Positions 35,115-44,611 of a DNA stretch of 64,000 nucleotides are shown here, in pieces. Positions within the stretch are counted from its first letter, which is position 1. Each line of letters opens with the position of its first letter. Source of the DNA: Calditrichota bacterium (GTDB lineage: Bacteria; Calditrichota; Calditrichia; Calditrichales; Calditrichaceae); assembly GCA_024278755.1 (NCBI GenBank), contig JAJRSO010000037.1, positions 1 through 64,000 on the forward strand, in the 5' to 3' direction. The translations under genes and the position numbers were made by a program. The notes beneath the pieces are model-generated. The model was given only the letters and a program-made list of their open reading frames with translations. It had not been told where the DNA came from and did not search any database.

Positions 35115-35459
35115 ATGCTTCAGACAGGATTAACTCACATCGAATCGCAGGATGCGTTTAACAAGATTATTAATGAAAATGAAAATGTAATGATTTGTTG
35201 TGGACGTATGGGGCCGATGTGCGTTCCGGTTTATGAATCAATGGAAGAACTGGAAGATGAATATACACACGTAAAGTTTGCAGATATGGAATTTGATATT
35301 CCCGATGCACATGTCATTCGCAGTCTCCCGGAATGCGCGGGTTTTATGGGGCTGCCGTTTACCGTTTACTATAAAAACGGAACCGTTGTTAAAGCAACCA
35401 GCAGCCTGCAAAGTATGGATCAGATTACCGAAATTTTAGACGAACAGTTTGCAAAGTAA
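35115..35459 (+). CDS. Thioredoxin-like protein with CCGRMGPMC motif
   Basis: The 114-residue protein is of thioredoxin size and topology (VKFADMEFDIPD, cis-Pro-like LPFTVYYKNG). The usual WCGPC is replaced by ICCGRMGPMCVPVY, with Cys28, Cys29 and Cys36, so the redox pair is spaced differently. It lies 12 bp before a thioredoxin reductase gene, which strongly suggests it is the reductase's partner. The function as a disulfide or persulfide reductant is inferred. Confidence 0.75.
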   Translation: MLQTGLTHIESQDAFNKIINENENVMICCGRMGPMCVPVYESMEELEDEYTHVKFADMEFDIPDAHVIRSLPECAGFMGLPFTVYYKNGTVVKATSSLQSMDQITEILDEQFAK

Positions 35460-35471
35460 AGAAGTTTAAAA

Positions 35472-36398
35472 ATGGATGAAAATACTTTCGATATTATTAT
35501 TCTCGGCGGCGGGGCAGCCGGTCTTTCCGCCGGAATTTACACTTCCCGCGCAAAATTAAAAACGCTTATACTAAATGAAGGTGTGGTCGGTGGTCAAATG
35601 GTGCTGACCGATGAAATCGCCAATTATCCCGGAGTGGAAAACATCAGCGGCTTTCAACTGGCCCGGGTTATGAAAAAACAAGCCAAAACATTTGGCTGCA
35701 CCATTAAATCCAATGCAAAAATTACAGGAATGGAATTGGACAACGCGATCAAAGCCATTGAAGTAAACAATAAAACGACCTATACGGCAAAGGCGGTCAT
35801 TATCAGCAGTGGCGGCCGTGCACGAACATTAAATGTTCCCGGAGAAAGTGAATTTCAGGGTAGTGGTATTTCCTACTGCGCCACTTGTGACGGAGACTTC
35901 TTTCAGGATAAAGAAATTATTGTGGTGGGCGGCGGAAATTCCGCTTTGGAAGAAGCGGTTGCGCTTACTAAATATGCATCTAAAGTAACCATCGTTCATG
36001 AATTCGATCATTTTCAGGCCTACCCTTCCGCTGTGGAAGAAGCCCGGAAAAACGATAAAATTCATTTTATTATGGAATCCACCATTGCCGCCTTTAAAGG
36101 AGACACGTCTCTAAAAACAGCGATCATCCGGCATATTCCCAGCGGAAAAGAGTCGGATATGCGCATCGACGGCGTATTTATTTTTATCGGTTACGTGCCC
36201 AATACCGAACCCTTTAAAAATTTGATTTCGCTTAACGAGCGGATGGAAATTGTAACGGATGAAAACCGGCAAACCAGTATCGAAGGCGTTTTTGCCGCTG
36301 GAGACTGCATTGCCAAACGCTGGCGTCAGGTTTCCACCGCCGTGGCGGACGGTACCATTGCCGCTTTAAGCGCAGCGGAGTATATAACGAAGCAATAA
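35472..36398 (+). CDS. trxB: Thioredoxin reductase
   Basis: The 308-residue flavoprotein contains the FAD motif IIILGGGAAGLSAGIY, the redox-active CATC at Cys136/Cys139 (SYCATCDGDFF), the NAD(P)H motif VVGGGNSALEEA and the final FAD segment GVFAAGDCIAKRWRQVSTAVADG. It passes electrons to a thioredoxin-like protein, here probably the one at 35115. The length matches low-Mr bacterial TrxB. A terminator follows at 36412. Confidence 0.93.
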   Translation: MDENTFDIIILGGGAAGLSAGIYTSRAKLKTLILNEGVVGGQMVLTDEIANYPGVENISGFQLARVMKKQAKTFGCTIKSNAKITGMELDNAIKAIEVNNKTTYTAKAVIISSGGRARTLNVPGESEFQGSGISYCATCDGDFFQDKEIIVVGGGNSALEEAVALTKYASKVTIVHEFDHFQAYPSAVEEARKNDKIHFIMESTIAAFKGDTSLKTAIIRHIPSGKESDMRIDGVFIFIGYVPNTEPFKNLISLNERMEIVTDENRQTSIEGVFAAGDCIAKRWRQVSTAVADGTIAALSAAEYITKQ

Positions 36399-36411
36399 AA
36401 TGATAAAAACA

Positions 36412-36440
36412 AGGCTGTCTCAAAGGTAAATGAGCAGCCT
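36412..36440 (+). terminator. Terminator after trxB
   Basis: AGGCTG(T)CTCA and TGAGCAGCCT form a stem with one bulge and an 8-nt loop, followed by CTTCTTTCATTATTTT. It lies 14 bp after the trxB stop. Confidence 0.65.
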
Positions 36441-36449
36441 CTTCTTTCA

Positions 36450-36563
36450 TTATTTTCTAACTATGTCTTTATAGCGCCAACGTAAAAAGAACCACATTAA
36501 TGCAGAGAAAAGTAAAATTCCAAATCCCGAAAGCGTCGTTATAAATGATACCTGAAACCCCAT
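36450..36563 (-). CDS. Possible 37-residue membrane protein
   Basis: An ATG at 36563 opens an ORF whose product (SGFGILLFSALMWFFLRW in the middle, basic tail RYKDIVRK) looks like a single-pass membrane peptide. Its ATG overlaps the TAA of an upstream ORF (TAATG) whose residues read FSEALTEMIKASDISPQIV. No Shine-Dalgarno site. It lies beyond the BI-1 terminator, so its transcript is unclear. Confidence 0.25.
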   Translation of the reverse strand: MGFQVSFITTLSGFGILLFSALMWFFLRWRYKDIVRK

Positions 36564-36644
36564 TAAACTATTTGCGGTGAAATATCGCTGGCTTTTATCA
36601 TTTCGGTTAAAGCTTCACTAAATAGGCTGGTATCTCTAATAAAA

Positions 36645-36667
36645 AACCCCGCTATCAAGCGGGGTTT
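36645..36667 (-). terminator. Terminator of the BI-1 / RND operon
   Basis: On the minus strand AACCCCGC-TTGATA-GCGGGGTT is followed by TTTT. It is an 8-bp GC-rich hairpin about 140 bp beyond the BI-1 stop. Confidence 0.75.
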
Positions 36668-36806
36668 AAATAAAAACAAAATAGGATTATAATTTTAATA
36701 AAACGGGTATGACTACTTATTCTGCGTATGCTGAAAAAATGCTTTCCTTAGTTCTGCTAATTAGCTGCTCTTATGCCAGAGAAAGAGCTTTATCCTTCCT
36801 GAAATA

Positions 36807-37511
36807 TTAATTTCTCCTGCCGCCCAAAATCCGCAGCATCAATAAAAACAGATTTACAAAATCCAGATAAAGCATCAATGCACCGACGATAGAAATTCGT
36901 CCGTATTGATCGCCGTCCGCTGGTGTCAGAGTTAAACCCATTTTTTTAATCTTCTGTGTATCATAAGCCGTTAAACCAACGAAAATTAAAATCCCGGCAT
37001 AGGTAATAACCCAGCCCAATGTAGAACTTGCCAGAAACATATTAACGACCGAAGCGATAATCAGCCCGATCAGGGCCATCATCAGCAGGCCGCCCATGGA
37101 AGTTAAATCCTTCTTTGTTACATATCCGTACAGGCTTGTCGCCCCAAAAGTTCCCGCCGTTACCAGGAAAGTGGAGGCGATGGATTCGTAGGTGTAAGCG
37201 AGAAGTACCGCCGATAACGTTAAACCGTTTACAAACGAAAACAATAAAAACAGAGTTGAGGCCGTGGATACCTGCATGGTATTGACGCCCCTCGAAATAG
37301 CAAAAACCATTCCCAACTCACCGATAATCAGCACAAACATCATAAAGGAATTGCCAAAAATTAAATTTAACAGAAAGGGGCTGTTCGCTGTAAAATAGGC
37401 TGTAAAACCGGAAACGGCTAACCCCACAGCCATCCAGTTAAAAACAGTGCGCATCAGGGCATTTTCTCTGACAGCGCTCATTGACGGTTGATAATATTGT
37501 TCTTGCTGCAT
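36807..37511 (-). CDS. Bax inhibitor-1 / YccA family membrane protein
   Basis: The 234-residue protein has seven hydrophobic helices typical of the BI-1 fold (TMBIM family), with the conserved late DTQKIKKMG and the YLDFVNLFLLMLRILGGRRN end. In bacteria YccA/YbhL/YetJ relatives modulate FtsH or conduct Ca2+; which applies is unknown. It begins 29 bp after the RND gene stop and may be the last gene of that operon. Confidence 0.88.
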   Translation of the reverse strand: MQQEQYYQPSMSAVRENALMRTVFNWMAVGLAVSGFTAYFTANSPFLLNLIFGNSFMMFVLIIGELGMVFAISRGVNTMQVSTASTLFLLFSFVNGLTLSAVLLAYTYESIASTFLVTAGTFGATSLYGYVTKKDLTSMGGLLMMALIGLIIASVVNMFLASSTLGWVITYAGILIFVGLTAYDTQKIKKMGLTLTPADGDQYGRISIVGALMLYLDFVNLFLLMLRILGGRRN

Positions 37512-37540
37512 ATCTATATCTCCTTTAATTTTTTATTTTT

Positions 37541-40500
37541 TCAACTACTCTCTGTGAGATTAGTTCCGGATACTGCAGCCTCTTTTGCTGTACTGTGTAT
37601 AATGCCTGCCGTAAGACGTTTAAAATAGCCGCGCATATCGTCAAAAATCGTATAGGCCCAGGGGACGGCAATCAGCGAAACCATCGTGGAGAATATCAAC
37701 CCGCCGATAATCGTACGCCCCATTGGGGCATACGAAATACCAATCATCTTTGCATTTCCAACGGCCATGGGAATCAAACCGCCAATAGTGGTAAAAGCGG
37801 TCATTAAAATCGGGCGGAAGCGGTTCTTCCCTGCCTCCAGCAAAGCGTCATACCGGGAATACCCTTCTTTGCGCAGGCGATTCACCAGGTCGATAAGCAC
37901 AATGGCGTTGTTCACGACAATACCTATCAGGATAACCATACCGATCATGCTCATCATATCCATAGGCGTATTGGTTAAATAGAGCATCCAAAAGCCGCCC
38001 ACAAATGAAAACGGGATGGAGATAATAACCGATAAGGGAAGCACAAACGATTCGAACAGGATTCCCATAAGAATAAATACAAAAACAACGGCCAGGATAG
38101 CCGCATAAAACATACTTCCGCTGCTCTGATTAATATTTCTGAACCGTTCTCCTTTGGACCAGGTGTAACCAAACGGCAGTTCGAATCCGGCCATCACCTT
38201 ATCGATCTTTTGATAAACCTTACCGATTTCATCGGAGGTGGTATTGGCTTTAATATTCAGATAGGTTTTCCCGTTCTCCCGGTGTATATTGCCAAAACCT
38301 TTAGTTACTTCAAAGGTGGCTACGGCGTCTAATGGAATTTCCCGGCCATTATTGGTAAAAAACGTTATATTTTTTAACTGTTCCAATGTTTCACGGTCTT
38401 CTTCCCTGAGCTGTAGGAGCATGCGTATTTCTTTTTCATTGGTCTGATATTTCGGTAGCTGTACCCCGCGTAAGGCATACATCACCGTGCTGGAAATTAC
38501 CCGCGGGTTGATACCGTATTTTTGCACCTGTTCGCGGTTTATAATCAAACGAATTTCATCGGATCCTTCGGCAAGATCGGTTTCGACACTTACAATTTCT
38601 TTAATTTTCCGGATACGCCGTTCTACTTCCTCTGCTAATTCGGAAAGTTTTTTAGTATCATCGCCAAACAAGCTCAGACTTATAGAAGCATCACCGCTTC
38701 CGCTTTGCTGCCAGGTTGTACGTAGTTTCACGCCGGGAAATACCGGCAAACGATCTTTTATATCTTCCACTACTTCATCCCGCGCCATTGCTTTATCTGT
38801 TTCTACCCCTGCAATATGCAAAACGCCTTTATAAATCACTTCATACCAGCTTTCGGATTCCTCCGGCATTAAAAAGACATGTATACGGGCGCTGTTATTG
38901 CGGTAACGTACATCAATCGTGCGGATATTATACGTCTCTTTTTTAACGCGTAAGCTATCTTCTATCTGCGCCACAAGACGAGCCGCGTCCGAAACCGTAT
39001 AATTATCCGGCATTTCCAGACGCAAATTAAAATCATTAATATTACCCTGCATATTGTCGGTCTTAGTAATATTGCTTAATGCAAAAAAGGCAGAAATCAA
39101 AATAAGAAGCAGAAATGTAAAGGTTTCGGTACGCCGTTTCAAAACCCAGCGCAACGTATTTTGATATATTTTATTAAAATTAACGATAGCTGCCGGTTCT
39201 TCCACGACCCGATGGCTAACCACCTTGCTGGCTGTAAGCGGAATAAAAACAAGAGCCACAAGAAGCGAGGCCAGCAGAGAAAAGATAACCGGCAATCCGA
39301 TACGGGTCATATAAAACTTAAAACCGGCTTCATCATTCATTAAAATCAACGGCATAAATACCACAATACTGGTAAAGGTGGCCATGGTTACCGCCAGCGC
39401 TACCTCACTGCCTCCGCGAGCGGCAGCGGTTCTGTCATCCAGACCTTCGGACCGTTTTTGGTAGATATTTTCCAATACCACAATGGAATTATCCACCACC
39501 ATACCAATGGAAATCATCAGCCCCATCATCGTTATCAAATTGAGTGTCCATCCGATGAAATACAATATTGTGAGACTGACCAGAATAGACAAAGGAATGG
39601 CAACATTCAAAATGATCGTCATTCGGATACGGCGCAGAAAAAAGAATAAAACCAGCAGGGCAAAAAAGCCACCCCATAGGCCGGCATTTTGCAGATTTTT
39701 TACGCTTTCTTTTATATAGGTGCCCTGATTGAATAAAACCTGTACTTCAAAGCCGCCAAGTGCATTATTATCGGCAACGATCTTGTTTAGTTTTGTTACA
39801 ATCTTATCACAAATATCAACGGTATTTGCCAGTGATTCTTTTTTTATTCCCAGCTGAATAGCCGCTTTCCCGTTGATGCGCTGCGTCCACGTGTGTTCCG
39901 GAACATCATAACGAATTTCAGCAATGTCTTTTAACAGGAGATTGGTGCCTTTTACGGGTAGGTTTCGTACATCAGCGAGGGTACGGAATTTTGCGGAAGA
40001 ACGTACAAATATTTTATGTCCGCCGGTACGGATATTGCCTGATGAAAGGGCAAAATTATCACGGCGCAGATCTTCGATAACAGTGTATAAATTAATCTTA
40101 TAGCTTTTTACCGCATCCTGGTTGATATAAATCTGAATCGATTTTTCATCGGCGCCGTAGATATCCACATTGGCCACGCCGTCTATCTGCTCCAGTGGTT
40201 TTTTAAACATCTGTTCCGAAAAATAATAGGCGTCTTCCAACTTCTTATCCGGGATGATAGCCACCCACATAATGGCCTGATCGTCCTGATTCCATTTACG
40301 TATATAAAGTCGTTCCACATCGTCGGGCAGTTCCGGCTTAACACGATCGATACGATCACGTAACTGACTGTATGCCAGATCCATATCCGTATCCTGATTA
40401 AATTTGATAAAAACCCAACAGCCGCTGGCCTGACTGTTCGTCTGAACGGTTTTTACGCCTTTTATGGTATGTACCACCTCTTCTATGGGACGAGCAATCA

Positions 40501-40714
40501 GCTGCTCCACCTCTTCGGGGTTGGCATTGGGATAAGGCGCCCAAATACCGAGAAAAGGCGGCGTAAATCCGGCGGGCATCAGTTCCACCGCTATCTGGGA
40601 ATAGGCTATTACGCCCACAACGAGCAGCGCTAAGAAGGACATAAGCACTGTAATGGGACGTTTTAGTGCCAGTTCCGGCAATGAACGGGCTTTTTGCGTA
40701 AATTTATCCTGCAT
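37541..40714 (-). CDS. RND efflux permease (second of a pair)
   Basis: The 1057-residue protein starts with TM1 (PITVLMSFLALLVVGVIAY) and has two large periplasmic porter regions. TM4 reads GMVVDNSIVVLENI, keeping one relay Asp (second position Asn), and TM10 reads GIVVNNAIVLIDL. Length is normal for HAE1/HME-type pumps. It follows another RND gene by 38 bp in the operon MFP-RND-RND-BI-1. Two RND subunits in one operon can form heteromeric (MdtBC-like) transporters; this is a suggestion from gene order. Confidence 0.9.
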   Translation of the reverse strand: MQDKFTQKARSLPELALKRPITVLMSFLALLVVGVIAYSQIAVELMPAGFTPPFLGIWAPYPNANPEEVEQLIARPIEEVVHTIKGVKTVQTNSQASGCWVFIKFNQDTDMDLAYSQLRDRIDRVKPELPDDVERLYIRKWNQDDQAIMWVAIIPDKKLEDAYYFSEQMFKKPLEQIDGVANVDIYGADEKSIQIYINQDAVKSYKINLYTVIEDLRRDNFALSSGNIRTGGHKIFVRSSAKFRTLADVRNLPVKGTNLLLKDIAEIRYDVPEHTWTQRINGKAAIQLGIKKESLANTVDICDKIVTKLNKIVADNNALGGFEVQVLFNQGTYIKESVKNLQNAGLWGGFFALLVLFFFLRRIRMTIILNVAIPLSILVSLTILYFIGWTLNLITMMGLMISIGMVVDNSIVVLENIYQKRSEGLDDRTAAARGGSEVALAVTMATFTSIVVFMPLILMNDEAGFKFYMTRIGLPVIFSLLASLLVALVFIPLTASKVVSHRVVEEPAAIVNFNKIYQNTLRWVLKRRTETFTFLLLILISAFFALSNITKTDNMQGNINDFNLRLEMPDNYTVSDAARLVAQIEDSLRVKKETYNIRTIDVRYRNNSARIHVFLMPEESESWYEVIYKGVLHIAGVETDKAMARDEVVEDIKDRLPVFPGVKLRTTWQQSGSGDASISLSLFGDDTKKLSELAEEVERRIRKIKEIVSVETDLAEGSDEIRLIINREQVQKYGINPRVISSTVMYALRGVQLPKYQTNEKEIRMLLQLREEDRETLEQLKNITFFTNNGREIPLDAVATFEVTKGFGNIHRENGKTYLNIKANTTSDEIGKVYQKIDKVMAGFELPFGYTWSKGERFRNINQSSGSMFYAAILAVVFVFILMGILFESFVLPLSVIISIPFSFVGGFWMLYLTNTPMDMMSMIGMVILIGIVVNNAIVLIDLVNRLRKEGYSRYDALLEAGKNRFRPILMTAFTTIGGLIPMAVGNAKMIGISYAPMGRTIIGGLIFSTMVSLIAVPWAYTIFDDMRGYFKRLTAGIIHSTAKEAAVSGTNLTESS

Positions 40715-40752
40715 TATTTACCTGTCTGTTAAATTTAAGTTTATCCGCTTCC

Positions 40753-43700
40753 TCATTCTGTTATCGAAGCTAGCTCATTCTCCGATGGATTTTCCCTGGT
40801 AAAAATATTGTATACCGTGGGAATCACCACCAGAGTCAGCAATGTGGAAACCAGTAGCCCTACAATGACGGTTATGGCCATCGGGGTACGGATTTCGGCG
40901 CCGTCGCCCAAGCCCAGCGCCATGGGAAACAGTCCGAGTACTGTGGTGGAGGTTGTCATTAAAATAGGCCGTAAGCGCACTTTACCCGCCTGCAGAACAG
41001 CATCCAATTTAGCAACGCCGGATTTTCGCAGATAATTAATATAATCGACTAAAACAATGGCATTGTTCACCACAATTCCGGCGAGCATAATCATCCCCAG
41101 AAAGACCACAATGCTAAGCGGAATATTAAAAAGATACAGAAAAATAACCACACCGATTACCGCCAGCGGGATGGTAAAAATAATTATAAACGGATGTACA
41201 AGCGACTCAAACTGCGAAGCCATCACGATATAAACCAAAAAGACGGCCAGCGCCAAAGCCATCATCAAACTGTTTAAGCTGGTTTCCATTTCTTTATTTT
41301 GCCCGGCAATTTCGTATGAAATATCCATCGGCAGTTTCATCTTCTGAATTTCATCATAGATTTTAGAATTTACACCCGCCAGATCAAACCCCGGGGCGAG
41401 ATTTGCGGATATTACCCCCGTTCTCTGCTGGCTTATACGGCGGATTTCCGACGGCCCTTCGTTAACGCGGATTTCCGCTACCGATTGCAACGTAATGGGG
41501 ATAGTGCCGCCCGGATTTACAACAAGATGGCGCAAATCATCCAGACTCTCTTTATCCGCTTCCCGCAGTCGTACCAGCACGTCAATCCGGCGGTCGGCTT
41601 CACGGAACTCGGTGGCCACATCGCCGCGTACTTTGTTACGGATAATCGATGCCACGGTACGGATATTCAGATTATGACGGGCCAGAAGTTTCCGGTTATA
41701 AAAAATCTGAACTTCCGGGTTACCGCGCTGGATATTTGATTTTATGTCCAGCAGACCATCAATGCCGCGCATTTTTTCTTCCAGTTTTCGACTGTAGGTT
41801 TGCAAATCGCGTAAACTGTATCCTTTTAAATAAATTTCCACAGGTGTTTTGGAACTGAACAGGACAGGGCGAGAGATATTAACTTCAATTCCCGAATAGG
41901 CTTCCATTATTTTTCGTACCTTCCGCGAAATCCGTTCTTCCTGTTTCGCAATGTTAGCCGCCGCTTTTAAAGTAATGGTAAGTCTGGCCGTATGCTCACC
42001 CTCTTCCGAATCCGAAGTGGCGCTTTTGTCGGTTCCGCAAACAGAAGCGACACGGGCAACACCGGGTATCTGTTCGATTTTTTCCTGAATGGGTAAAATT
42101 CGCTTATCCGTTTTTTCGACGGGCGTCCCTACCGGCAGTTTCAGTTCCACATAAAACTCGCCCTGGTGAACTTCGGGGATCAGTTCGCTGCCCAATCGGG
42201 GCCAGATAACAAATATGGTAAACAGAAATAAAACAACAATACCGCCAACCACCGCATAGCTGTTTTTAATTGCTTTCCTTAAAAAAGGTTCGTACCCCTT
42301 TTCAACCATCGTGTATGTTATGTCGAACAGCCAGACGATAAAACGGATAGGCTGTGAAAAGGCCAATTGGAAAAGTAGTAAAAGCAGGTAACCAAATAAA
42401 CCTATCAGTAAGATAAATCCATGGGAGAACCTGAAAATAAGTTCCGAAAATGCGGTTAAAATATATTCAAAGACATAAAATACCATTCTAAGCAGATTTA
42501 AAGGCGAATAGACTATTTTTTTTATTACCGAATATGCGCGGTATTGCTCTGCCATCGCGCTAAAACTGGCATAAATTTTTTGCGCCGAATTATAGACCAA
42601 ATATCCGGACCAGATGGAATCGACAAACTTTATTTTAATCAATTGATTGCGGGCAATCTTCAGAAGCATTTCCCTATATTGATCCGACCACCAAAGCAGA
42701 AGAACGCCGGCAAGCGTCAAAACCGCAAGTATAACCTGTTTAATAAATGAAACGGTAATGGCGACTAATACTTTCAGGGAATTCCGGATCCAGGTAAAAA
42801 ATATTAAAACAAACAGCCGGAAGAACATTGGAATTTTAGCCCAAAACGAGAGATGCGGACTATTTTCAAACAGATCCGTTATCTGTTTACGAAGCGTTGT
42901 ATTCAAAATAAAATCTTTCGGAATTTTATCCGAATCCACATTATTTACAAACGTCTCTGTACTTCGTGACGATAGCATGGGGATCAAAAACAGAGCGGCT
43001 GCGAGAGAAGCCAGTAACGAAAAAACTACCGTTAGCGCCATATCGCCAAAAACCTGTCCGGCCACACCTTCTACAAAAACAATGGGTAAAAATACGGCAA
43101 TCGTAGTAAGCGTTGAGGCAATAACCGCCCCGCCGACCTCGCTCACCCCGCGCAACGCCGCTGTAATTAAATCGATCCCCTCGTCCCGGTAGCGGGAAAT
43201 ACTTTCCAACACCACAATAGAGTTATCCACCAGCATCCCGATACCGAGCGCTAGACCGCCAAGAGACATAATATTCAGAGAAACGTCAAAAATTTTCATT
43301 GGCGCAAATGTGGCAATGATGGAAATGGGAATGGAAATACCGATGATTACCGTGGGACCCAAACGACGCAGGAACAGGAATAAAACCAAAATAGCCAGAA
43401 TACCGCCTTGCACGGCTGTTTTGGTTACTTCGTCCACCGAATTTTTAATAAAAACAGATTGATCGGAAAGGGTTTCGATGTGAATGCCTTCGGGCAGATT
43501 ATTGGTTAAAAAATTGGTCATCCGTTTGATCATCAGCCCGCGTCGTTCCTGTTGCCGTTTATTTTGCTGCGCTTGCTGAGGCCGCGGATGGTCTTTTTCG
43601 CGATTCAGTCGGGCGATAAACGCCTGCTGTTCGGGTGTGCCGTAAAGTTTTTCTTTTACACGTTTGGCTACGGAAACGATATTGGCGTCCGCTTCTTTGT

Positions 43701-44568
43701 AAATTTCTATTTCAACGCTTTCGTGCCCGTCGATGCGGGTAATGACCTCGCGTTCCTTATTAGTACGACGGACTTTTGCCACATCCTTCACTTTAATATC
43801 AACATTATTCCAGCGGCCGATAACGACTTCTTCTATTTCTTTAACCGTTTTAAATTCATTCAGAGTCCGTACCAAATATTCGGTTTCGCCCTCTTTTAAA
43901 TTTCCCCCGGCCAAATTAACATTTTCTTCCTGTAAACGGTTTTTAACGGTTTGAATATCCATGCCGATCAGGGTTAGTTTCTGCTCATTCATCTCCACCC
44001 GGATCTCTTCTTCCAGTCCGCCTTTTACTTTTACAGCGGCAACGCCGTCCACCGTTTCCAGGGCACGCTTAATCTCCTCCTCGGCGATATAGCGCAGCCG
44101 GGTTAATCCGGCTTTGCCAAAAAGGCCAACGCGCAGGATGGGATCGAGTGAAGGATCATAACGCAAAATAATGGGCCGTTTTACATCGGTGGGCAAAAAG
44201 ACCTGATCCAGCTTTTCCCGAATATCGGCGGTAGCCGAATTCATATCCGTATCCCAGGTGTATTCTAAAATAACGTCGGATTGTTCGGCTTTGGAGATGG
44301 AACTGATGGTTACCAGGTTATCAACAACGCCAAGCGCCTGTTCGATAGGGCGGGAAATAGTGGTTTCTATTTCCTGAGGCGCAGTTCCCGGATATTCGGT
44401 ACGCACGGTTAAACTGGGATAGGTCATATCCGGCATCAGGTTAAGTGGCAACTGTTTGTACGAAATCCAGCCAAAAACAACAACGCCAATAACCGCCATT
44501 AAAATGGCAACGGGACGTTTGGTTGTAAAATTATAAAAATTAGTCCGTAATTTGTTTTCTGTATTCAT
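40753..44568 (-). CDS. RND efflux permease with a ~220-residue membrane insertion
   Basis: The 1271-residue protein is about 230 residues longer than usual. Residues 1-535 and 760-1271 match RND order (TM4 LVDNSIVVLESI; TM10 GIVVNNAIVLVDYI). Between TM6 and the second half lies an extra segment (about 535-755) with four or more hydrophobic helices near 581-597, 601-626, 690-712 and 715-735. The first periplasmic loop also has a charged Gln/Arg-rich stretch (about 315-345). Function as a drug, metal or lipid exporter cannot be told. It is preceded by its MFP gene and followed by a second RND gene. Confidence 0.9.
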   Translation of the reverse strand: MNTENKLRTNFYNFTTKRPVAILMAVIGVVVFGWISYKQLPLNLMPDMTYPSLTVRTEYPGTAPQEIETTISRPIEQALGVVDNLVTISSISKAEQSDVILEYTWDTDMNSATADIREKLDQVFLPTDVKRPIILRYDPSLDPILRVGLFGKAGLTRLRYIAEEEIKRALETVDGVAAVKVKGGLEEEIRVEMNEQKLTLIGMDIQTVKNRLQEENVNLAGGNLKEGETEYLVRTLNEFKTVKEIEEVVIGRWNNVDIKVKDVAKVRRTNKEREVITRIDGHESVEIEIYKEADANIVSVAKRVKEKLYGTPEQQAFIARLNREKDHPRPQQAQQNKRQQERRGLMIKRMTNFLTNNLPEGIHIETLSDQSVFIKNSVDEVTKTAVQGGILAILVLFLFLRRLGPTVIIGISIPISIIATFAPMKIFDVSLNIMSLGGLALGIGMLVDNSIVVLESISRYRDEGIDLITAALRGVSEVGGAVIASTLTTIAVFLPIVFVEGVAGQVFGDMALTVVFSLLASLAAALFLIPMLSSRSTETFVNNVDSDKIPKDFILNTTLRKQITDLFENSPHLSFWAKIPMFFRLFVLIFFTWIRNSLKVLVAITVSFIKQVILAVLTLAGVLLLWWSDQYREMLLKIARNQLIKIKFVDSIWSGYLVYNSAQKIYASFSAMAEQYRAYSVIKKIVYSPLNLLRMVFYVFEYILTAFSELIFRFSHGFILLIGLFGYLLLLLFQLAFSQPIRFIVWLFDITYTMVEKGYEPFLRKAIKNSYAVVGGIVVLFLFTIFVIWPRLGSELIPEVHQGEFYVELKLPVGTPVEKTDKRILPIQEKIEQIPGVARVASVCGTDKSATSDSEEGEHTARLTITLKAAANIAKQEERISRKVRKIMEAYSGIEVNISRPVLFSSKTPVEIYLKGYSLRDLQTYSRKLEEKMRGIDGLLDIKSNIQRGNPEVQIFYNRKLLARHNLNIRTVASIIRNKVRGDVATEFREADRRIDVLVRLREADKESLDDLRHLVVNPGGTIPITLQSVAEIRVNEGPSEIRRISQQRTGVISANLAPGFDLAGVNSKIYDEIQKMKLPMDISYEIAGQNKEMETSLNSLMMALALAVFLVYIVMASQFESLVHPFIIIFTIPLAVIGVVIFLYLFNIPLSIVVFLGMIMLAGIVVNNAIVLVDYINYLRKSGVAKLDAVLQAGKVRLRPILMTTSTTVLGLFPMALGLGDGAEIRTPMAITVIVGLLVSTLLTLVVIPTVYNIFTRENPSENELASITE

Positions 44569-44611
44569 ACATTTTCCACATTAAAAATGAGTAATTAACA
44601 ATCCGTAAGTG

